The position numbers and the translations under genes are program-made. DNA of 64,000 nt, taken from NCBI RefSeq assembly GCF_000422825.1, contig NZ_KE383928.1, positions 694,930-758,929 on the forward strand. The letters run 5' to 3'. Position 1 is the stretch's first letter; each line of letters starts with the position of its first letter. Positions 1-9,021 of the stretch are shown piece after piece. The notes under the pieces are model-generated. The model had not been told where the DNA came from. It was given only the letters and a program-made list of their open reading frames with translations, and did not search any database. The DNA is from Nocardioides insulae DSM 17944 (GTDB taxonomy: Bacteria; Actinomycetota; Actinomycetes; Propionibacteriales; Nocardioidaceae).

Positions 1-2387
1 ACCTCGTAGGCCAGCTCTCCCGAGAAGGTGATCCGGCAGATCCGGGCCGGGATCCCGGAGGCCAGCACGGTGTCGCGGAACTCCATGAACCCGAACCCCT
101 CCTTCGAGACGTCCAGGTCGGGGGCGAGCCGGGCGATCACCTCGCGCGAGCGCGGACCCACCACCGCGGTGGTGGCCCACTGCTCGGTCACCGAGGTGAA
201 GGTGACATCCAGGTCCGGCCACTCGGTCTGTGACCACTCCTCGAGCCAGTCCAGCACCTTGGCGGCGTTGCCGGTGGTGGCGGTCATGAAGTAGCGGTCC
301 GGGGCCAGCCGGAGCGAGACACCGTCGTCGAAGACCATGCCGTCCGGGGTGCACATCACGCCGTACCGGCCCTTGCCGACGGCGAGTTTGAGGTAGCCGT
401 TGGTGTAGATCCGGTTGAGGAACTCGGGGGCGTCGGCGCCGCGGACCTCGATCTTCCCCAGGGTGGTGGCGTCCAGGAACGCGACGCCCTCGCGGGCGGC
501 CCGGCACTCGCGGGTGACCGCGGCGTCCATGTCCTCTCCCTCCTGCGGGTAGTACCGGGGGCGCTTCCACTGCCCGACGTCCTCGAAGACGGCGCCGTGC
601 TCGACGTGCCAGGAGTGCGCCGGCGTGGTGCGGGCGGCGTCGAACAGGTCGCCCCGGCAGCGCCCCGCCAGGGCGCCGAAGGCCACGGGAGTGAAGGGTG
701 CCCGGAACGTCGTCGTCCCGATGTCGCCCGGCGTCAGCGGGCTCCCCTCGGCGGCCGGCACCTGGTCGGCGAGGGCGGCGGTGAGGATCCCGATCGTGGT
801 GACCCCGCTGAGCTTGCCCTGATCGGCGCCGGTGCCGATCGAGGTGTAGCGCTTGATGTGCTCCACCGAACGCATCCCGGCACCGGTGGCGCGGAGCAGA
901 TCGGCCGCGGTCTGGTCCCGCTGGAGGTCCACGAGGTGGCGCGCGTAGCCCTCCGCCCGGCCCGGGACGATCCACAGCTGCCGGGTGGTCCCCGCGCGCG
1001 CGGCCCGCTCCGACTGCCCGGGCTGCTCATGGGCGGTCTCCGCCTCGTACGCCGGCCCGTGGCCGGTCTCGGCAGCGGCCCTCCGCCCGGCCCGGCGTCC
1101 CTGCTCCAGACACCCTTCGGTCCAGTAGGCGCCGGCCACCGACCCGGCCAGGAACTGGCCGCCGACCGGCCCGGTCGGCACGAACCCGGCCAGCTGGTCG
1201 TCCCAGTGGACCGAGCCCTGCCGCTGGCTGTGCAGGTGCAAGGTCGGGCTCCAGCCGCCGGAGACCGCGACCAGGTCGGCGCTCACACGTTCCGCGTCGC
1301 CAGGGGTGCCGGCCGCATCGATCGGCGCGACCCAGGCGGCCTCGACCGCTTCACCCGCGTCGCCGTCCACCCCGACCACGGCACTGCCCGGGCGCACGCT
1401 CAGCCCGGCGGCCACGGCGGCGTCCCGAGCGGGGGAGGACACCGACCGCTCACGGGCATCGACCACGGTCACCGCCGCACCCGCGGCAACCAACGCGTGC
1501 GCCACCGGGTAGGCGGAGTCGTTGGTGGTGAACACGACGACCGCCTGGCCGGGCAGGACGGCGTACCTGCCCAGGTAGGTGTGCACCGCGGAGGCGAGCA
1601 TGACGCCCGGCCGGTCGCTGTCGGCGAAGACGACGGTGCGCTCCATCGCCCCGGTGGCCAGCACGACCCGGGCGGCGTTGACGTGCCAGACCCGCTGCCG
1701 GGACACCCCCGGGCGCGCCGGGGCGCCGAACTGGTCGCCCCGCTTCTCCAGCGCGATCAGGTAGTTGCCGTCGTAGCTGCCGAACACGGTGGTCCGGGCC
1801 AGGACGGTGACCTCCGGCGCTGCCTCGAGCTCGGCGCGGACCACCTCCACCCACTCGCGCGCCGGGACGCCCTCGATGTGCTGGGTCGGGTCGGCCAGCA
1901 TTGAGCCGCCGAGCTCGAAGTCCTGCTCGAACACCGTCACCCTGGCGCCGGTGGCCGCGGCCTCGCGGGCGGCGGCCAGTCCGGCCGGACCGGCACCGAT
2001 CACGGCCACGTCGGTGTGCACGTTCATGGTGTCGTACTCGGCCGGGTCCTGCCGCTGGTCCAGCACGCCGATCCCGCTCAGCAGGGAGACGTCCAGCCCG
2101 TCGGCGGCTTCCACGGTGGTGGCCGGGAGCATCGACTCGTCGCACTCACCGCGGATCCGGACCAGCGCGTTCGGCTCCTCGACTCCGGCGGCGACGATGC
2201 CGCGCGGGCGGGAGAGGTAGATCGAGTCGCCGACCCGTCGGCGGCCGCCCGCCAGCAGCGCGGAGGCGATCGTGTCGCCGGCGTACCCGCTCACGGCGGC
2301 GCCCTCGACGAGGAAATCGACCGGTCGGGAGCGATCGATCACGCCACCGGTCTCCAGGCGGTGGGGCTGGGGTCCCGTGCTGGTCAT
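1..2387 (-). CDS. soxA: Sarcosine oxidase alpha subunit (partial, C-terminus off the left edge)
   Basis: Large flavin/NAD-binding subunit of heterotetrameric sarcosine oxidase, which demethylates sarcosine to glycine and passes the one-carbon unit to tetrahydrofolate. I translated this frame by hand from ATG at 2387. About 795 codons are visible without a stop. The N-terminal 100 residues resemble the Fer2-like region of SoxA (DFLVEG, SALLAGG). A dinucleotide-binding motif VIGAGPAGLAAA follows near residue 127, and the final visible part is aminomethyltransferase-like (TTLGKIEVRGADAPEF, SGELAYEV). The family is usually about 950-1000 residues, so roughly 170 are missing. The start lies one base after the soxD stop (TGACATG), so the two are coupled. 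Identity is confident; the end is unseen. Confidence 0.9.
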   Translation of the reverse strand, partial: MTSTGPQPHRLETGGVIDRSRPVDFLVEGAAVSGYAGDTIASALLAGGRRRVGDSIYLSRPRGIVAAGVEEPNALVRIRGECDESMLPATTVEAADGLDVSLLSGIGVLDQRQDPAEYDTMNVHTDVAVIGAGPAGLAAAREAAATGARVTVFEQDFELGGSMLADPTQHIEGVPAREWVEVVRAELEAAPEVTVLARTTVFGSYDGNYLIALEKRGDQFGAPARPGVSRQRVWHVNAARVVLATGAMERTVVFADSDRPGVMLASAVHTYLGRYAVLPGQAVVVFTTNDSAYPVAHALVAAGAAVTVVDARERSVSSPARDAAVAAGLSVRPGSAVVGVDGDAGEAVEAAWVAPIDAAGTPGDAERVSADLVAVSGGWSPTLHLHSQRQGSVHWDDQLAGFVPTGPVGGQFLAGSVAGAYWTEGCLEQGRRAGRRAAAETGHGPAYEAETAHEQPGQSERAARAGTTRQLWIVPGRAEGYARHLVDLQRDQTAADLLRATGAGMRSVEHIKRYTSIGTGADQGKLSGVTTIGILTAALADQVPAAEGSPLTPGDIGTTTFRAPFTPVAFGALAGRCRGDLFDAARTTPAHSWHVEHGAVFEDVGQWKRPRYYPQEGEDMDAAVTRECRAAREGVAFLDATTLGKIEVRGADAPEFLNRIYTNGYLKLAVGKGRYGVMCTPDGMVFDDGVSLRLAPDRYFMTATTGNAAKVLDWLEEWSQTEWPDLDVTFTSVTEQWATTAVVGPRSREVIARLAPDLDVSKEGFGFMEFRDTVLASGIPARICRITFSGELAYE

Positions 2388-2388
2388 G

Positions 2389-2712
2389 TCAGGCTCCCTT
2401 GCTCACGGGGTGGGGGACGTCGGTGCGCGGCCGCACGATGCCGGCCGGGACCGGGCCGGCCGAGGTGTAGGTGGCCGAGATCCGGTAGGTCCGGGTGTCG
2501 CGGACCGCGTTGAACCACTTCCGGCAGCCGGCCGAGTGCACCCAGCGTTCGGCGAACTCGCCGCGGGGGTTGTCGCGGTAGAAGAGGTAGCCGGCCCACT
2601 CCTCGTCGGTGAGGGCGGAGGGGTCCTCCGGGTAGGCGACGTGGGCCTGGCCGCCGTACCCGAACTCGGTCTCGGGACGAGGGCCGCAGTGGGGACAGTC
2701 GATGGTGAGCAT
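2389..2712 (-). CDS. soxD: Sarcosine oxidase delta subunit
   Basis: Small zinc-binding subunit (107 aa) of heterotetrameric sarcosine oxidase. The metal site is visible as CPHCGPR at residues 6-12 and the H-x3-GCRKWF element near residues 59-66, both diagnostic of SoxD. Length matches the family (about 90-110 aa). It sits between soxB (19 bp upstream) and soxA (1 bp downstream), the conserved order B-D-A, with soxG expected beyond the window edge. ATG at 2712 is preceded by GGAGCACCCTC, an acceptable ribosome-binding site. Confidence 0.93.
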   Translation of the reverse strand: MLTIDCPHCGPRPETEFGYGGQAHVAYPEDPSALTDEEWAGYLFYRDNPRGEFAERWVHSAGCRKWFNAVRDTRTYRISATYTSAGPVPAGIVRPRTDVPHPVSKGA

Positions 2713-2731
2713 GAGGGTGCTCCTTCGCGGG

Positions 2732-3952
2732 TCAGTGTGCGACGGCGGCGGCGCCGTGCTCGTCGATGAGATGGCCGGTCACGAACCGGTCCAGGCCGTA
2801 CGGCGCGACCAGGTCGTGCGGCCGGTCGTGGGCGATCGTGTCGGCGTAGGCCCAGCCGGCGCCGGGCACCGCCTTGAACCCGCCGGTGCCCCACCCGCAG
2901 TCGAGGTAGAGCTGATCCACCGGGGTCAGCCCCATCACCGGCGAGGCGTCCAGGGTGACGTCGACGATGCCGCCCCAGGTGCGCAGCAGGTGGGCACGGG
3001 AGAAGGCCGGGAAGAGCTCGACCGCGGCCGCCATCTGCTGCTCGATGATGTGGAACGAACCGCGCTGGCCGTACCCGTTGTAGGAGTCCACGCCGGCGCC
3101 CATCACCAGTTCGCCCTTGTGCGCCTGGGAGACGTAGACGTGCACGTGGTTGGACATCACCACGGTGGGGTGGATGATCTCGTGCAGCTCCGAGACCAGC
3201 GCCTGCAACGGGTGCGACTGGATCGGCACCCGGAAGCCCGCGAGCTCGGTGAGCACCGAGGTGCTCCCCGCTGCGGCCAGGGCCACCTTGCCCGCCCCGA
3301 TCCGCCCCCGGCTGGTCCGGACACCGATCACCCGACCGCCGCTGATCTCGAACCCGGTCACCTCGCAGTTCTGGATCAGGTCGACCCCGAGCTCGGCGGC
3401 CCGGCGGGCGTACCCCCAGGCGACCCAGTCGTGCTTCGCGATCCCGGCACGAGGCTGGTAGGTCGCACCCATCACCGGATAGCGGATGTCGTCGGCGATG
3501 TTGACGATCGGGCAGACCTCCTTGACCTGCCTGGGATCCAGCCACTCGGCGTCCACCCCGTTGAGGCGGTTGGCCTCGACCCGGCGCACCGACTCGCGCA
3601 CGTCCTGCAGGGTGTGCGCGAGGTTGAGCACCCCACGCTGGGAGAAGAAGATGTCGTAGTCCAACTCCTCCTCCAGGCCCTCCCACAGCTTCAGCGAATG
3701 CTCGTAGATCGCCGCCGACTCATCCCACAGGTAGTTCGACCGGATGATCGTGGTGTTGCGGGCCATGTTGCCGCCGGCCAGCCACCCACGCTCCAGCACC
3801 GCCACATTCGTGATGCCGTGCATGCTGGCCAGGTAGTACGCCGTGGCCAGGCCGTGACCACCGGCGCCGACGATGACCACGTCGTAGCTGCTCTTCGGCT
3901 CCGGGTCGTCCCACAGGAAATCCGGGTGTTCGGGCAGGTTGCGCTGGTTCAT
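2732..3952 (-). CDS. soxB: Sarcosine oxidase beta subunit
   Basis: Catalytic flavoprotein subunit (406 aa) where sarcosine is oxidised. An FAD-binding GxGxxG motif ([17 protein letters not shown]) lies at residues 26-42. His174 in [13 protein letters not shown] matches the histidine that carries covalent FMN at about position 172-175 in characterised SoxB proteins. C-terminal DAO-fold motifs DASPVMG and [15 protein letters not shown] are intact. The open frame extends upstream to 4036, but the family start is [14 protein letters not shown] at 3952, preceded by GAAGG. It is the first gene of soxBDA and diverges from the GntR gene at 4123, probably its regulator. Confidence 0.95.
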   Translation of the reverse strand: MNQRNLPEHPDFLWDDPEPKSSYDVVIVGAGGHGLATAYYLASMHGITNVAVLERGWLAGGNMARNTTIIRSNYLWDESAAIYEHSLKLWEGLEEELDYDIFFSQRGVLNLAHTLQDVRESVRRVEANRLNGVDAEWLDPRQVKEVCPIVNIADDIRYPVMGATYQPRAGIAKHDWVAWGYARRAAELGVDLIQNCEVTGFEISGGRVIGVRTSRGRIGAGKVALAAAGSTSVLTELAGFRVPIQSHPLQALVSELHEIIHPTVVMSNHVHVYVSQAHKGELVMGAGVDSYNGYGQRGSFHIIEQQMAAAVELFPAFSRAHLLRTWGGIVDVTLDASPVMGLTPVDQLYLDCGWGTGGFKAVPGAGWAYADTIAHDRPHDLVAPYGLDRFVTGHLIDEHGAAAVAH

Positions 3953-4015
3953 GCGGAGACCTTCTCGACGGTGGGTGCAAGGGAGAGATACGGCGCCGGA
4001 TGCATCGTCGACGAT

Positions 4016-4025
4016 TGATATATTA
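4016..4025. promoter_or_regulatory. AT-rich divergent promoter/operator between soxB and the GntR gene
   Basis: TGATATATTA is an almost perfect palindrome and the only strongly AT-rich stretch in the 170-bp divergent region. It could serve as -10 boxes on both strands (TATATT on plus, TATATC on minus) and as a binding site for the adjacent FCD-type regulator, whose family favours short AT-rich palindromes. Assignment is inference from position and composition. Confidence 0.4.
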
Positions 4026-4122
4026 GATGTCGGCAACCGTAGGCCTAGGATGTGGCGCGGTCAACGGATCGACCTCGGATTCCTCCGGGCCGGGCGGATC
4101 GCCGACATCGCGAAGGGTGGAC

Positions 4123-4782
4123 ATGGGCCTCGACATGGCGGAGCGCACCTACGCCTCGCTCGCCGACCGCGCCTATCACCAGGTGCGGGATCGGCTGATC
4201 CTGCTGGACATCGCGCCCGGGGAAGCCGTGAACGAGGCCGCTCTGGCCGCCGAACTGGGCGTGGGGCGCACCCCCCTGCGCGAAGGGCTCAAGCAGCTGG
4301 AGCGCGACCGACTGGTCGTCTCCTATCCGCGGCGCGGCACCTTCGCCACCCGGGTCGATCTCACCGACCTCGCCGACATCAGCGAGATGCGCAGGGTGCT
4401 CGAGCCGCTCGCAGCGGCCCGCGCCGCGCGCCACGCCACCGCCGCGGTGCGCTCCGAACTAGCCGAGCGGGCCGAGCAGATCGCGGCACTGGAGCCCGAG
4501 ACCGAGGAGCGCCGGGCGCTGATGGCCTATGACCTCACGGTGCATCGGTTGATCTATCGCGCGGCCGGCAATCCGCACATGGAGGAGACGCTGGTCAGGC
4601 TGGACAACCTGGCCACCCGGATATGGTGCCTGGTCCTGGACCGGCTGCCGTCGGTGGGGGAGCACATCCGCGAGCATGTGGGTCTACTTCAGGCGATCCT
4701 CGACGGCGAGCCCGATCGCGCCGGTGCCCTCGCCGGGGAGCACGTGGCGCACTTCGAGGAGTCCGTCCGCGCCGTCCTCTGA
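4123..4782 (+). CDS. GntR-family (FCD/FadR-type) transcriptional regulator
   Basis: Predicted ligand-responsive DNA-binding regulator, 219 aa. The N-terminal winged helix-turn-helix runs over about residues 8-72 (AYHQVRDRLILLDIAPGE, NEAALAAELGVGRTPLREGLKQLE, PRRGTFAT). A helical FCD ligand domain follows, with the metal-binding-like pattern D-x3-H in YDLTVHRLIYRAAGN and later EHVGLLQAILDGE and EHVAHFEESV. The frame is open upstream to 4027, but ATG 4123 has AAGGGTGGAC just before it and gives the family N-terminus. It diverges from soxBDA, so sarcosine or one-carbon control is the simplest role (inference). Confidence 0.85.
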   Translation: MGLDMAERTYASLADRAYHQVRDRLILLDIAPGEAVNEAALAAELGVGRTPLREGLKQLERDRLVVSYPRRGTFATRVDLTDLADISEMRRVLEPLAAARAARHATAAVRSELAERAEQIAALEPETEERRALMAYDLTVHRLIYRAAGNPHMEETLVRLDNLATRIWCLVLDRLPSVGEHIREHVGLLQAILDGEPDRAGALAGEHVAHFEESVRAVL

Positions 4783-4821
4783 CCCCTCGACGCCCGGCCG
4801 TTGCGTGTGGTCGAGCGGCGC

Positions 4822-5706
4822 TCAGGCGGGCCGGCCGCCCAGCTTGACCAGGGCGAGCTGGGTGAACGAGGCGAGGTGGCCCTCCGGGCCGTGGATCTCG
4901 GCGGTGCCGCGGGCCCGCCCGTGGGACAGTGCGGCGACCTCGCAGTCCATCTGCATCCATGCCTCCAGACGCGGAACCCGGTGCAGCACCAGGTTGTGGG
5001 TGAGGCTGAGGATCCGGCTGCCGTCGAGGTGTCGGGAGGCGCCGCTCTGCCGGAAGACGGGCTCGATCACGCTCATGTCGGAGGTGTACGCCGTGACCGC
5101 GGCGGCGAACAGGTCGTCGTACTCGCCGAGGTCCTCCGCCACCCGCCACCACACCGTCTGCCGGTGGGTGGGTGGCTGCTCCGGGGCGAGGTAGGAGGGC
5201 GGTTCGGTGTGCCGGATGTCGACCGGGCGGCGCAGTCGCCACCACGGGGGGATGCGCTCGTCCTCGCCGTATCGGCCGTACAGGTCGGTGAGGCCCTCGG
5301 GGCCGGGCACCTTCCACCGCTCCACGAGGGAGTACGACGGCAGATCGGCGCGGTCGCGGGTGAGTCGGACCGTGGCGGTGAACAGCGGAGCCTCGCCGTC
5401 GCCGAGTGCCGTCATCCGCCGGGTCGCGAACGAGGTGAGGGTGCCGAGGTCCTCGACCAGCCAGGTGATCGGGCGGCCGGCAGGGACTCCGACGAGGAAG
5501 TCCGCCTGGAGGGAGACCGGGAGAAGCCCGGGCGGGGACGCCTGACCGGCGGCCATCACGGCCTGGGCGAGGAGCAGGCCGCCGAAGACCCGGTCGCTCG
5601 GGTGGGCCTGCCCGCCGCCGGTGAGCAGGTGGCCTCGGGGGTGCGCGCCCGCAGGCGTGAGCGTGAGCGCCGTACGGAGGTCGTCGAGGGTGATCGCGGC
5701 GGGCAT
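4822..5706 (-). CDS. Acyl-CoA thioesterase II (TesB-like, double hotdog)
   Basis: Predicted cytosolic thioesterase hydrolysing acyl-CoA to free acid and CoA, 294 aa. Two hotdog halves are seen: an N-terminal half with DRVFGGLLLAQAVMAAGQ and FATRRMTA, and a C-terminal half with the SLTHNLVLHRVPRLEAWMQMD block and the family ending FTQLALVKLG. The conserved TesB residues Asp, Thr and Gln have candidates in the C-terminal half (S/D-HN and T-Q). The frame is open to 5736, but MPAAITLDDLRTAL at 5706 matches the family start. No clear Shine-Dalgarno is present. It diverges from the TRAP operon and may balance CoA pools there. Confidence 0.8.
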   Translation of the reverse strand: MPAAITLDDLRTALTLTPAGAHPRGHLLTGGGQAHPSDRVFGGLLLAQAVMAAGQASPPGLLPVSLQADFLVGVPAGRPITWLVEDLGTLTSFATRRMTALGDGEAPLFTATVRLTRDRADLPSYSLVERWKVPGPEGLTDLYGRYGEDERIPPWWRLRRPVDIRHTEPPSYLAPEQPPTHRQTVWWRVAEDLGEYDDLFAAAVTAYTSDMSVIEPVFRQSGASRHLDGSRILSLTHNLVLHRVPRLEAWMQMDCEVAALSHGRARGTAEIHGPEGHLASFTQLALVKLGGRPA

Positions 5707-5754
5707 GGGGCCAAGATTACGACCACCGTGGGTCACGGTCCTTGGCGTATCAGA

Positions 5755-5778
5755 ACCGTCGGGGTATCAATCGACGGT
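5755..5778. promoter_or_regulatory. Inverted repeat in the promoter of the TRAP operon
   Basis: ACCGTCG and CGACGGT form perfect 7-bp arms around a 10-base spacer. GTATCA occurs twice, at 5747 and 5764. A possible promoter (TTGGCG at 5743, TATCAA at 5765, spacer 16) overlaps the repeat, which would place a bound repressor over the -10. The regulator is unknown. Confidence 0.35.
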
Positions 5779-5854
5779 CGAAGAAGTATTGGCGCGAAGC
5801 GTGTGTCGTCGTTCACAGTTGCATGCGCACAATGACGAACGATGGGACGGATGC

Positions 5855-6985
5855 ATGACCTCACGACGCCACGGACTGGTCGCCTTGCTCGCGGCCGGCG
5901 TGCTCGCCTTCTCCGGGTGCGGGGGAGGTGAGGACCCTGCGCAGAGTGACACCCCGCTCGACGTGGTGGCGATGTCGACCTACGGCACCGGCACGGCGAC
6001 CTTCGCCGACGTCGCGGCGGTCGCCGACGCGGTGACGACCCAGGACGACACCCGGTTCCGGATCATCACCTCCGACACGGCGATCGGCCGGGTGCTGCCG
6101 CTCAAGGACGGGCAGACCCAGTTCGCGCGCACCGGTGACGAGTACATCTTCGCGTTCCGTGGCGAATACGACTTCGCCGACGAGGACTGGGGGCCGCAGC
6201 CCATCCGCGTCGTCTGGGCACCCACCGCGCCGCACAGCTGGATGGTGAAGGCGTCCTCCGACATTCACACCGCCGCCGACCTGGCCGGCAAGAAGGTCCC
6301 GCGGATCACCGCCAACCCCTCGGTCAACCAGAAGACCGTGGCGATGCTGGCCACCGCCGGGCTGACCTGGGACGACGTCGAGCCGGTCGACATCGGCTAC
6401 GGCGAGCAGCCGGATGCGCTCAAGGCCGGCAAGCTCGACATCCTCTTCCAGCAGGTCTACGGCTCCTCCCTGTTCGAACTGGAGTCCTCCACCCCGGTGC
6501 GTTGGCTCGAGTTCGATCCGTCGGACCCGCAGACCCAGAAGGCGGTCGCCGAGGGCGTGCCGTCGGTGGAGCTCGGCGAGTTCTCCGGCGCCCCCGGCCA
6601 GGAGGAGGGCGAGACCTCGGTCGGCTTCTGGTACGCCGTCCCGGTGGTCACCTATGCCGACACCTCCGACGTCGTCGCCGCGCAGATGGCCCACTCGGTC
6701 CTCGACTCCTACGACCGGTACGCCGACGCGACCTCGACCACCTCGGGCTGGTCGATCGATGAGGCCATGACCGAGCCGAAGGAGGTCCCCTTCCACCCCG
6801 GACTCATCCAGGTCCTCAAGGAGGAGGGCGTGTGGACGCCCGAGGCCCAGGCGAAGCAGGACGAACTGCTCGCCCAGGAGAAGTTGCTGGAGAAGGGCTG
6901 GGAGGAGGTCCAGGGTGCCGAGGATCTCGAGCAGGCCTGGGCCGACTGGAAGGCCGAGAACCTCGAGGAGAAGACCGATGCCTGA
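5855..6985 (+). CDS. TAXI-family TRAP transporter solute-binding lipoprotein
   Basis: Extracytoplasmic binding protein (376 aa) that captures a carboxylate and delivers it to the TRAP permease encoded next. The signal peptide ends in a lipobox-like AFSGC with Cys22 as lipidation site. The TAXI domain follows with YGTGTATFADVAAVADAV near the N-terminus and the conserved DLAGKKVP, LKAGKLDILF and PFHPGLIQVLKEEGVW blocks. The C-terminus is rich in Glu/Lys/Trp helices. The frame is open upstream to 5621; ATG 5855 was chosen because it begins the signal peptide. Its last 8 bases overlap the permease start (ATGCCTGA), so the two are coupled. The substrate cannot be read directly; the CoA-transferase genes point to an organic acid. 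Confidence 0.85.
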   Translation: MTSRRHGLVALLAAGVLAFSGCGGGEDPAQSDTPLDVVAMSTYGTGTATFADVAAVADAVTTQDDTRFRIITSDTAIGRVLPLKDGQTQFARTGDEYIFAFRGEYDFADEDWGPQPIRVVWAPTAPHSWMVKASSDIHTAADLAGKKVPRITANPSVNQKTVAMLATAGLTWDDVEPVDIGYGEQPDALKAGKLDILFQQVYGSSLFELESSTPVRWLEFDPSDPQTQKAVAEGVPSVELGEFSGAPGQEEGETSVGFWYAVPVVTYADTSDVVAAQMAHSVLDSYDRYADATSTTSGWSIDEAMTEPKEVPFHPGLIQVLKEEGVWTPEAQAKQDELLAQEKLLEKGWEEVQGAEDLEQAWADWKAENLEEKTDA

Positions 6986-8972
6986 CCTGACCGACGCTCC
7001 GGACCAGGAGCTCACGGCCGAGCGGCACACCGAGTCGCCCGCCGTACCCGACCGGCTCACCGGCGCGCAGCGGCTCTGGGTCGCCGTGGTCATCGCCTTC
7101 ACCGGGCTCGGTGTGCTGGTGGTGCTCAACCAGGTGTTCTTCTGGAACCCCGGCGGCTTCACCCTGCTGCGCAACCAGTTCCTCTACGTGGTGCTGGCCC
7201 TGTTCCTCTCCCAGGTCTTCGTGTTCTTGCGGGCGAGCAAGAAGAACCCTCGGCCGCCGTTCTCGGTGCCGTGGTACGACGCCTTGCTGGTGCTGGTCTG
7301 TGTGGCGACCAACCTCTACTTCGCGGTGAACGCCGAGAACATCTCCCTGGAGGGCTGGGACTACGCCGCACCGCCGCTCGCGGCCGTGCTGTCCTTCGTG
7401 CTCTGGCTGGTGGTGCTGGAGGGCCTGCGGCGTACCGCCGGTCTGGTCGTCACTCTGATCGCCACGGCGTTCTCGCTCTACCCGCTGGTCGCCGGCGAGG
7501 TGCCGATCAAGTTCCTGCAGGGCGTGCCGTTCCCGATCGAGCGGGCCGCCACCATCCACGCGCTCGGCCCCGACTCCATCCTCGGCCTGCCGCTGCAGAC
7601 CGCCGGCGTGATCCTGGTCGGCTTCCTCATCTTCGGTGTGGTGCTGCAGCGCACCGGCGGGGCCGACTTCTTCATCGACCTGGCCCGTTCGGTGTTCGGG
7701 CACTCCCGTGGTGGCTCGGCCAAGGTCGCCGTCGCCAGCTCGGCGGGGATGGGCATGATGAGCGGCTCGGCCGTCTCCAACGTGCTCACCACCGGCCCGA
7801 TGACGATCCCCGCGATGAAGCGGGCCGGCTACCCCGGCACCTACGCCGCCGGCATCGAGGCCACGGCCGCCACCGGCGGTTCGATCACCCCGCCGATCAT
7901 GGGTACCGCTGCCTTCCTGATGGTCTCCTTCCTCGGCATCCCCTACTCCGAGGTCGCCCTCGCCGCCGCCATCCCCGCGCTCCTGTACTACCTCGGCATC
8001 TTCACCCAGGTCGACGCCTACGCCGCCCGCACCGGGCTGCGCGGCGAGCTGCGATCCGCGCTGCCGCGGATCGGCGCGACGATCGTGGCCGGGTGGCCGT
8101 TCCTGCTCGCGATCGCGGGCCTGGTCTTCCTGCTGGTCTGGCGCCAGGACGAGGCCCAGGCGCCCTTCATCGCCGCGGCGGCCCTGCTGATCATCGCCAT
8201 GGTGCGTCGTACGAACCCGATCCGTGGCCGGGGACTGCTGGCGATCGTGGTCGACTCCGGCCGCTCGATCGCCGAGATCGTGGGCATCATCGCGGGCGTC
8301 GGCCTGATCGTCGGCGGGCTGTCGATGTCGGGCGTCTCGCTCTCCCTGGCTCGCGAGCTGGTCTCGGCCGTGGGTGACAACGTGATCATGATCCTGATCG
8401 CCGGCGCGATCACCTGCTTCATCCTCGGCATGGGCATGACCGTCTCCGCGGTCTACGTCTTCCTCGCCATCGTGATGGCACCGGCGCTGGTCGAGCTCGG
8501 CGTGAACGCCGTGGCCGCGCACTTGTTCGTCATCTACTGGGCGGCCGCCTCCTACATCACCCCGCCGGTGGCCCTGGCGGCCTTCGCGGCGGCCGGCATC
8601 GCCAAGACACCACCGATGGCCACCGGGTTCAAGGCGATGCAACTGGGCGCGGTGAAGTACATCATCCCGTTCTGCTTCGCCCTGAACCCTGCGCTGGTCG
8701 CCCAGGACAGCCTCCCGAACGTGCTGATCGCACTCGGCCTCGCGATCGTCGGCGTCTACGCGATGGGCGCGGCCTTCGAGGGATACGCTCCGATCGCCGA
8801 GGTCCGCCTGCCGATCTGGGCACGGGCGGTGGCCCTGGTCGCCGGGATCGCGCTGCTGGCGCCCGGGCTGGTCACCTCACTGACCGGACTGGCCGTCGTG
8901 ATCGTGCTCCTGGTGACGCTCCGCCTGATCGGCCCCGGCCCTGTCCGCAGCAACCAGGAGGTCACCGCGTGA
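6978..8972 (+). CDS. TRAP transporter fused permease (DctQ-DctM type, TAXI partner)
   Basis: Integral membrane permease of about 664 aa, the fused small-plus-large subunit form that works with TAXI binding proteins using an ion gradient. Many hydrophobic segments are visible. The DctM-like core has the family signatures SSAGMGMMSGSAVSNVLTTG, ATAATGGSITPPIMG and YWAAASYITPPVALAAFAAAGIA. ATG 6978 overlaps the binding-protein gene by 8 bases. The open frame begins upstream at 6915, inside the previous gene, and is not the real start. Fifty bases separate it from the CoA-transferase genes, consistent with one transcript. Confidence 0.9.
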   Translation: MPDLTDAPDQELTAERHTESPAVPDRLTGAQRLWVAVVIAFTGLGVLVVLNQVFFWNPGGFTLLRNQFLYVVLALFLSQVFVFLRASKKNPRPPFSVPWYDALLVLVCVATNLYFAVNAENISLEGWDYAAPPLAAVLSFVLWLVVLEGLRRTAGLVVTLIATAFSLYPLVAGEVPIKFLQGVPFPIERAATIHALGPDSILGLPLQTAGVILVGFLIFGVVLQRTGGADFFIDLARSVFGHSRGGSAKVAVASSAGMGMMSGSAVSNVLTTGPMTIPAMKRAGYPGTYAAGIEATAATGGSITPPIMGTAAFLMVSFLGIPYSEVALAAAIPALLYYLGIFTQVDAYAARTGLRGELRSALPRIGATIVAGWPFLLAIAGLVFLLVWRQDEAQAPFIAAAALLIIAMVRRTNPIRGRGLLAIVVDSGRSIAEIVGIIAGVGLIVGGLSMSGVSLSLARELVSAVGDNVIMILIAGAITCFILGMGMTVSAVYVFLAIVMAPALVELGVNAVAAHLFVIYWAAASYITPPVALAAFAAAGIAKTPPMATGFKAMQLGAVKYIIPFCFALNPALVAQDSLPNVLIALGLAIVGVYAMGAAFEGYAPIAEVRLPIWARAVALVAGIALLAPGLVTSLTGLAVVIVLLVTLRLIGPGPVRSNQEVTA

Positions 8973-9021
8973 GCACCCCATCCGAATGCTCGCTCCGCTC
9001 CGCTTCGAACGGGGACCCCGC

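Noticed and set aside
1..4036. Glycine-betaine or dimethylglycine dehydrogenase instead of sarcosine oxidase
   Set aside because: The B-D-A order, zinc-binding SoxD and separate beta subunit are specific to heterotetrameric sarcosine oxidase.
5861..8642. Minus-strand frames across the TRAP genes
   Set aside because: Antisense to clearly homologous genes; no domain, start signal or natural protein composition.
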